A stretch of DNA of 6,034 nt from Candidatus Poribacteria bacterium. Its GTDB lineage: Bacteria > Poribacteria > WGA-4E > WGA-3G. The stretch spans positions 1 to 6,034 of the forward strand of contig JAPPMR010000774.1 in the NCBI GenBank assembly GCA_028818995.1, given 5' to 3'. A model generated the notes under the pieces. It did no database searches and was not told the DNA's origin. It saw only the letters and a list, made by a program, of their open reading frames with translations. Positions within the stretch are counted from its first letter, which is position 1; each line of letters begins with the position of its first letter. Positions 1-4,665 of this stretch are shown piece by piece. The position numbers were made by a program, and so were the translations under genes.

Positions 1-1351
1 TGCCACCCCAGTCGCGCATCATTATCCGCTGAAATCCCAGAAGTGCTAAGCTGCTTGCATTGATGATTCTTGAACCTGTAACAATCTCAAAGTATTCTAC
101 GGGGTACATAGGTGCTTGAATCAGCAACATTCCGCCATTGACCACCATCCACGACAGCGCGGTAGAGGTAATCAGGAACAGTGCGATAATGCTGCAGGCA
201 ACCCAAAACGACATGCCAGCGTAGAAGCAGAGACCGGCAAGCAGAAAGAAACTAAAAATTGCTCCCAGAACTGCCCATCTATACGGCAATACTTCATCTG
301 AGTCGTTGATAGTTGTAGTGGAAGATTGCAGGAATGTTTTCTTTAGAAGGTCTATGATATGCAAGCGACTGTTGATTAGAAACGCAAGAACCATAACTAC
401 ATAGGCAGCCATTGTCTGTCCCCTTGCACAAATCCATGGACTGATAGGAATTGCAAAGGCGTTGATAATGATGTACTGCAACTTAAAAAACAAAAAGAAA
501 AACCAGCAACTAAACGACACCTCCATAGCCAGAAAGTAGGTTATACCGATAACAGAAAAATAAAGAAAGAACCGGAATTGGGGCCACCATCTCATTACGA
601 CCCAAGGACGTTCTGTAAATGGCGCGGAAAGGTCGTACCGATTCGGAATAGACGGAAGCGCGGGAAAATACTCGTGCAGTCCGTTAAGTAGATGGAATGC
701 GGCGGCAATGCCGAATCCTATCCATACAAGGCGATTCCTGAAGAGACTGCTCACACCTCTTTGCATTGAGGCTTGCTGAACCATCTCTACAGGAACAGTA
801 ACAAGCGGAAATATAAATCTTTCTCGTTCGACCCACTGTTTTCGCAAGATGATTGACACACAAATTGTCACACAATAGAACAGAAGGATGAAAACTGACC
901 ATACTACAATCGGTTTTATCCAAAGTGCCCATGGAACAGACGACTCTCCCTCATAGAAATTGGTAACAGCATGTTTATCCCAGACTATTAGCCATTCTGG
1001 AAAGTGAGCATGAAGTGTTTCTGCCCATTCGTTTTCAGGTGTAGCAAAATAGACCGGTGCAGCTAAATAGGGTAGTAAAAATCCCATCATTCCCTTTGAT
1101 GGAATCGCTGAACTAACCCCCATCATCACCCATATTACGATCAACTCCGCTGGATTTAGCGTTGCGCGAGGGAATACCTTTTTTAAAATAGGGTTGATGA
1201 CAAGCGTGAGAAAGATCAATGTAAAGACAGCACCTAAAGGGAAATGATTTCCGGTGACGTCTGTTCCTTGGAGATAGTAATCGTTGTACGGGGTAATTGC
1301 TGTTTGTACAATGACGAGTGCTAAACCGAGTAGAAGTGATCTTACGGTCAT
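1..1351 (-). CDS. DUF6785-type polytopic membrane protein (C-terminus cut by window edge)
   Basis: An open frame of 450 codons runs from ATG at 1351 to the left edge without a stop, so the C-terminal part is missing. The protein is strongly hydrophobic, with about ten candidate membrane spans. By eye these lie near residues 4-20, 40-55, 68-85, 88-102, 145-169, 208-223, 260-276, 280-300, 320-337, 360-380 and 383-404. An N-terminal motif TPYNDYYLQGT, followed by GNHFPLGAVF (residues 35-44), and a later NPAELIVIWVMMG stretch match my recollection of the DUF6785 family, whose members usually continue into a DUF6784 domain. These are large integral membrane proteins, possibly distant relatives of oligopeptide (OPT) transporters; the substrate is unknown. 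The start is firm: a TAG lies in frame directly before the ATG, and GAGGTGG sits 7 bases upstream. The gene follows the sulfatase by 67 bases on the same strand, suggesting an operon and perhaps transport of a related compound (inference). Confidence 0.8.
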   Translation of the reverse strand, partial: MTVRSLLLGLALVIVQTAITPYNDYYLQGTDVTGNHFPLGAVFTLIFLTLVINPILKKVFPRATLNPAELIVIWVMMGVSSAIPSKGMMGFLLPYLAAPVYFATPENEWAETLHAHFPEWLIVWDKHAVTNFYEGESSVPWALWIKPIVVWSVFILLFYCVTICVSIILRKQWVERERFIFPLVTVPVEMVQQASMQRGVSSLFRNRLVWIGFGIAAAFHLLNGLHEYFPALPSIPNRYDLSAPFTERPWVVMRWWPQFRFFLYFSVIGITYFLAMEVSFSCWFFFLFFKLQYIIINAFAIPISPWICARGQTMAAYVVMVLAFLINSRLHIIDLLKKTFLQSSTTTINDSDEVLPYRWAVLGAIFSFFLLAGLCFYAGMSFWVACSIIALFLITSTALSWMVVNGGMLLIQAPMYPVEYFEIVTGSRIINASSLALLGFQRIMMRDWGG

Positions 1352-1358
1352 CTATTTT

Positions 1359-1365
1359 CCACCTC
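1359..1365 (-). promoter_or_regulatory. Ribosome binding site of the membrane-protein gene
   Basis: On the minus strand the sequence reads GAGGTGG, a good Shine-Dalgarno match, 7 bases before the ATG at 1351. Together with the in-frame TAG at 1352-1354 it fixes the start of the membrane-protein gene. Confidence 0.75.
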
Positions 1366-1380
1366 GCTTTAGCACACAAT

Positions 1381-1400
1381 TTTTAAGAAGCGGCTTAAAA
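1381..1400. other. Intercistronic stem-loop between sulfatase and membrane-protein genes
   Basis: The 20 bases form a perfect inverted repeat: TTTTAAG and CTTAAAA, 7 base pairs, around a 6-base loop. It lies in the 67-base gap between the two minus-strand genes. The stem is A/T-rich and has no T-run after it on the minus strand, so it is a poor terminator. It may be a partial terminator, an RNA-processing site or chance. The inverted repeat is directly visible; any role is inference. Confidence 0.35.
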
Positions 1401-1418
1401 TCGGGAACAAACAACGCA

Positions 1419-2879
1419 CTAATGGGAAGCAACTCTGGGTATCATTTGCGGGTGTGCATAGACGGTAGCATCAAAACTCTTTTGCATGAGTTCCCACTTA
1501 ATATCTTGATAATCCGCATGTTCGGAGAGATCGTTGTGTTCCCACGGGTCATTGTCAAGGTCGTATAATTCGCAAATACTTTTTTGGTGGTATACAACGA
1601 GTTTCCAACGCCTGTCCCGATACATTGTGGCATGTGTTTGATCGGGTGTTGCAAGTGCTCCGAAAAATTCACAACGAGCTGCTTCTCGGTGTTCGTTGGT
1701 AGAAGCATCACCGCGTAGAAGTGACGTTAGTGACCTACCTTGCACGTAGTAAGGTATTTCTATACCCAACATATCGTATAGTGTGGGGACAATATCAAGT
1801 AGCTCAACAAGTGCATCGCTTTGAACGTTTTCCAAAAAGTGTGTTGGTAATGAGATAATAAGTGGCACCCTTGCCAATCCTTCGTAAAAACGGCACCCTT
1901 TGAATAACAATCCGTGGTCTCCGAGCAATTCCCCATGATCGGAAGTGAAGATAACAATAGTGTTTTCACGAAGTCCTTCCGCATCAAGATAGTCAAGTAT
2001 ACGCCCAAATTCATGGTCAACCAATTCAATCATAGCGTAATAGGATGCTTGCACCTGTTTATCGTCAAATTCTGAAGGATGTTTCGCCTTTGATTGAAAA
2101 TCAATACCTGCATCAGTTAACTTTGCCTGAAATGCTATATCGCTTTCTTGAAAGTAGGAACCGGGTAGCGTTTCTGGGTCGTAGCGACGGTAGTATTCCC
2201 AAGGTGCGTCAAACCCTGGATGCGGATCAAAGGGATTGATGTTAAGCATCCACGGTTGATCTTTCCGGCGATTTTTCTGGATAAATTCAATCGTTTTTTC
2301 TGTGCACCAGTAGGTTTGATGGAGATGGGGTGGGATATTATCGCAATCGGGAGTTGGTTCAGGAAATTGCCCAGTGTTTTTCTTTGGTTTTTGGACGACT
2401 GCTCGCTGTTGCAAAAGTTTACCAAGGTCCTCACCTTGTGCTCGGATCCAATCTGCGTATTCGTGTCCAAATGCGTTCGGTTTTCCGTGGTCGTGACTAT
2501 ATTGGAAGTAGCGGTAGCCATCGTTGACACGATGTTCTTGTGCGTCGAATGCACTTGCGAGATGTAGTTTACCGATTAAGCCGCAGTCATAACCTTCCTG
2601 AGCAAGAACGTGAGACACTAACCGATCTTCATAGTATTGCGGAAAAACGGGGTTTCCATTGCCAGTAACGCTTATAGCAGAGGGATACATGCCCGTCATA
2701 AAACTTGCACGTGAAGGCGTGCAGATGGGAGACTGGCAATAGGCGTGCGTGAATGAGACAGATTGCCTGACAAATTCGTCGAGTCTTGGTGTATGGATAT
2801 GTGAATTTCCTAACGCTCCGATAGTATCAAAGCGCTGTTGGTCTGTACAGTACCACAAGATATTTGGACGTTGTTCCAT
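1419..2879 (-). CDS. S1-type sulfatase (formylglycine-dependent hydrolase)
   Basis: This 486-residue enzyme belongs to the alkaline-phosphatase-like sulfatase superfamily, which hydrolyses sulfate esters and in some branches phosphonate or phosphate esters. It opens with the usual first strand and metal site PNILWYCTDQQ (Asp13). Residues 51-63, PICTPSRASFMTG, match the sulfatase signature exactly; Cys53 is the residue converted to formylglycine in CxPxR enzymes. Further expected active-site elements are IGKLH (Lys104, His106), FDPHPGFD (His220), TSDHGE (Asp314, His315) and Lys328 in LLFKG. The length is typical for the family. There is no signal peptide, so the enzyme is predicted to be cytoplasmic, unlike many secreted sulfatases. 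The residue after Asp13 is Gln rather than a second Asp, as in choline-sulfatase and phosphonate-monoester-hydrolase-like branches, so the substrate cannot be named. The start is supported by AAGGA at 2889-2893, 9 bases upstream, and by motif position. It is probably the first gene of an operon with the membrane protein downstream and is divergent from the peptidase gene. Confidence 0.93.
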   Translation of the reverse strand: MEQRPNILWYCTDQQRFDTIGALGNSHIHTPRLDEFVRQSVSFTHAYCQSPICTPSRASFMTGMYPSAISVTGNGNPVFPQYYEDRLVSHVLAQEGYDCGLIGKLHLASAFDAQEHRVNDGYRYFQYSHDHGKPNAFGHEYADWIRAQGEDLGKLLQQRAVVQKPKKNTGQFPEPTPDCDNIPPHLHQTYWCTEKTIEFIQKNRRKDQPWMLNINPFDPHPGFDAPWEYYRRYDPETLPGSYFQESDIAFQAKLTDAGIDFQSKAKHPSEFDDKQVQASYYAMIELVDHEFGRILDYLDAEGLRENTIVIFTSDHGELLGDHGLLFKGCRFYEGLARVPLIISLPTHFLENVQSDALVELLDIVPTLYDMLGIEIPYYVQGRSLTSLLRGDASTNEHREAARCEFFGALATPDQTHATMYRDRRWKLVVYHQKSICELYDLDNDPWEHNDLSEHADYQDIKWELMQKSFDATVYAHPQMIPRVASH

Positions 2880-2901
2880 TTCTATTATTCCTTGTAAACT
2901 A

Positions 2902-2928
2902 AGTTGTTGGAATTCAGAGTTCCCAACT
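2902..2928. repeat. Imperfect inverted repeat in the predicted sulfatase leader
   Basis: AGTTGTTGGAA (2902-2912) and TTCCCAACT (2920-2928) are complementary over nine pairs, with two extra T in the left arm and a 7-base loop. If the sulfatase transcript starts near 2956, this folds in its 5' leader about 20 bases before the start codon. It could influence translation or bind a regulator. It shares the GGAA...TTCC core with the dyad at 2951-2981. Confidence 0.35.
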
Positions 2929-2950
2929 ATTTTATCAAATCTTCACCTTT

Positions 2951-2981
2951 TGATTAAGGAAAATTTTACGGTTCCTAATCA
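2951..2981. promoter_or_regulatory. Candidate operator: dyad between the divergent promoters
   Basis: TGATTAAGGAA (2951-2961) and TTCCTAATCA (2972-2981) form a 10-pair inverted repeat with one extra A in the left arm, separated by 10 bases. It ends four bases before the rightward -35 box and covers the proposed leftward -10 box and start point. That is where a repressor of the sulfatase operon, or a dual regulator of both directions, would be expected to bind. The dyad is seen directly; regulator binding is inferred and no regulator gene is in the window. Confidence 0.4.
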
Positions 2982-2991
2982 GGCTTGAAAA
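2963..2991 (-). promoter_or_regulatory. Possible leftward promoter for the sulfatase operon
   Basis: On the minus strand TTTTCA (2986-2991) and TAAAAT (2963-2968) are 17 bases apart, matching four of six and five of six sigma70 consensus positions. The start would lie near 2956, giving a leader of about 76 bases. Its -35 element overlaps the -35 of the rightward promoter, so the two could compete for RNA polymerase. The match is moderate in an A/T-rich region, so this may not be the real promoter. Confidence 0.35.
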
Positions 2992-3013
2992 GTGACAATT
3001 ATGTCAGTATACT
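2985..3013 (+). promoter_or_regulatory. Sigma70-type promoter of the peptidase gene
   Basis: TTGAAA (2985-2990) and TATACT (3008-3013) each match five of six consensus positions and are separated by the ideal 17 bases. Transcription should begin near 3020, about 30 bases before the ATG at 3051. This excludes the upstream in-frame TTG at 2985 as a start codon, because it is itself the -35 box. Confidence 0.7.
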
Positions 3014-3039
3014 AATAATGCAAAATAAAAGAAAAACAT

Positions 3040-3043
3040 GGAG
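3040..3043 (+). promoter_or_regulatory. Ribosome binding site fixing the peptidase start
   Basis: GGAG lies 7 bases before the ATG at 3051. The alternative in-frame starts, TTG at 2985 and ATG at 3018, fall inside the promoter or at the transcription start, so 3051 is preferred. Confidence 0.7.
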
Positions 3044-3050
3044 ATTTCAA

Positions 3051-4538
3051 ATGAAGACGTTGCTATTGGTAAATATGACCGATCTTGCTGATGTTTACCC
3101 CGAAGATGTATCGGATATTCAAAAAGCGATTGAGGCGTTCGCGCGTAGACATAATGCTGATATACTTGATATTGATGAGATATACCAAGAAAAGACAGGA
3201 AAACACATTAAAATTCCGGAATATCCCAACCCTAAGTTAACAGAAATGGCAAGGGAAATCAAATCTGAAATCATCTCGCAAACTGGAGGAAAACTGGATT
3301 ATCTCATATTGGTAGGAGATGAGAACATTATTCCGATGTGGGAAATTAGTTTGGACAGATTACGCTTTCACACAGATTCTTTTTATGCGGATTTAAATGG
3401 CGATGGTTTTCCTGAAGTTGTGGTGACGCGGATTCTTGGAAACGCCGAAGCAATGAAGCGGCAACTGAGCAAAACTACCCAAATCGGAGGACCGGAAACG
3501 TCGATTTTATGTTCCGAGGATACTCGCATCCATCTGGAAACGCAGCGGTTTCTTGATGTGTTAACACATCAAGGACATCAGGTTGCAGTCATGGGAAGAG
3601 GGGGTGCGGAACAACTACCTCAATCAGATCTGATTATCCACTTCGGACATGGAACTCCGCAAAGTTTGAGTAATAGGTTTGGTGAGGATTTTGTGACGGC
3701 AAAAAGAATGCCAACGTTGTCACGTCATCCAATTGCGATTGTTGATGGATGTGCCACCACACCACCGGGTTCAGCGTTGTTACGAGCGTTTTTAAACAAC
3801 GGTTGTCGTGCCTATCTGGGTAGTACAGCTACCGTTGCAGGAATGACTCCCGCTCGGTATACTAATCAGTTAGTGATGCATTTCCTTGATGCATATCAAG
3901 CACATCCAGAATGGCCCGTGGCAAAATTGCTTTCTGTAGCACGCGCCGAATACGCGAATGTAACGAATCTTTGCGACGTTTTACTGGAACTTGAACAGAC
4001 AGGAACTATTCAGCGACTTGATAGAGAGAAAAGTACACACTTGATGACGTTTTTAGAATGGCATGCCTACGGCGATCCGTTTGCGTGTTTACACCAAGGA
4101 GCGGCGCGGTCAGTTTTTGCCAAGCACTCGCTGGTAAAATCTCCGATGCTTCTGTCAGTAGGAGAGAAAAATGCTGTTGAAGCAACCTTTGAATTAGAAA
4201 ATACAGATGGTCAGCCGATACTTTTTCTCCGATCGGATTGGTTGAATTCGGTTTCATCTTCGCTTACCGTTCAGATTGAACAGAATGGACAAACAATACA
4301 CCAGTTGCAAGGGGATGCGGACATTATCTATCAACATCTGGAAGATATATGTGTTGGCGGTTATGTTGATGGCGATATGTATCACGCTTATTGGTTATTG
4401 CCGTTACAAAGAGAAGTAGGGCAAAACAGTCTGCAAGTTACACTTGTGAGTCAAGAGGGAGCGTTAACTATTTTGTCAGATTCCGCAATAGAGATTTGGC
4501 CCGATTGGGAAACTATTTCTGCTCCTGATGAAAAATAA
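3051..4538 (+). CDS. Gingipain-like (C25/clan CD) caspase-fold cysteine peptidase, cytoplasmic
   Basis: A 495-residue protein counted from the ATG at 3051. Residues 1-9 (MKTLLLVNM) are a first beta strand rather than a signal peptide, and no membrane span is visible, so it is predicted to be cytoplasmic. The C25-like core includes LDYLILVGDENIIP (82-95), DSFYADLNGDGFPEVVVTRI (109-128), HFGHGTP (197-203), IAIVDGC (228-234) and a closing HAYGDPF (338-344). By analogy with gingipain and other clan CD peptidases, His200 and Cys234 would be the catalytic pair. D114-x-N116-x-D118-G resembles a calcium-binding loop at the place where C25 proteins often carry one. Residues 360-485 are rich in predicted beta strand, perhaps an immunoglobulin-like domain as in gingipains. 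Secreted C25 enzymes are the best known, so the missing export signal is unusual. The segment after Cys234 (GSALLRAFLNNGCRAYLGS) also resembles CHAT peptidases. The target protein is unknown. The gene is alone on its strand, divergent from the sulfatase operon. Confidence 0.72.
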   Translation: MKTLLLVNMTDLADVYPEDVSDIQKAIEAFARRHNADILDIDEIYQEKTGKHIKIPEYPNPKLTEMAREIKSEIISQTGGKLDYLILVGDENIIPMWEISLDRLRFHTDSFYADLNGDGFPEVVVTRILGNAEAMKRQLSKTTQIGGPETSILCSEDTRIHLETQRFLDVLTHQGHQVAVMGRGGAEQLPQSDLIIHFGHGTPQSLSNRFGEDFVTAKRMPTLSRHPIAIVDGCATTPPGSALLRAFLNNGCRAYLGSTATVAGMTPARYTNQLVMHFLDAYQAHPEWPVAKLLSVARAEYANVTNLCDVLLELEQTGTIQRLDREKSTHLMTFLEWHAYGDPFACLHQGAARSVFAKHSLVKSPMLLSVGEKNAVEATFELENTDGQPILFLRSDWLNSVSSSLTVQIEQNGQTIHQLQGDADIIYQHLEDICVGGYVDGDMYHAYWLLPLQREVGQNSLQVTLVSQEGALTILSDSAIEIWPDWETISAPDEK

Positions 4539-4541
4539 GGG

Positions 4542-4557
4542 ATCCTATAAAAAGGAT
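4542..4557. terminator. Weak hairpin just after the peptidase stop
   Basis: ATCCT and AGGAT form a 5-pair stem around a 6-base loop, starting four bases after the TAA at 4536-4538. On the minus strand it is followed by a T-rich stretch, so it might help end leftward transcripts from the radical SAM gene. The stem is short and the call is weak. Confidence 0.25.
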
Positions 4558-4617
4558 GTGCAATTTTAGTTTATGGATTTTCCAAGACCATCTCTGATTG
4601 ATGAAAAGCGCGAAGAC

Positions 4618-4637
4618 GTGGTTGCTAAACCATTTTT
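4618..4637 (+). terminator. Possible weak rho-independent terminator of the peptidase gene
   Basis: TGGTT and AACCA pair around a GCTA loop, with a possible extra G-T pair, and five T follow at 4633-4637. It lies in the 127-base spacer between the two convergent stops (4539-4665). The stem has only two G-C pairs. I see no stronger terminator in the spacer. Confidence 0.3.
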
Positions 4638-4665
4638 CTCACTTCTGAAACATAGTCCTGACAAA

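Noticed and set aside
116..301. Small plus-strand frame of 61 codons
   Set aside because: It lies antisense inside the membrane-protein gene, and its hydrophilic, low-complexity product looks like a shadow.
1113..1379. Minus-strand frame of 88 codons at the start of the membrane-protein gene
   Set aside because: It overlaps the correct frame out of phase and gives a protein with no recognisable features, while the overlapping frame gives a coherent membrane protein with a good ribosome binding site.
2135..2567. Long opposite- and alternate-frame readings (115 and 139 codons) within the sulfatase
   Set aside because: The sulfatase frame carries all the conserved motifs through this region, so the others are coincidental open frames.
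2985..3050. N-terminal extension of the peptidase starting at TTG 2985 or ATG 3018
   Set aside because: The TTG is the -35 box of a near-consensus promoter. The ATG at 3018 has no leader or ribosome binding site.
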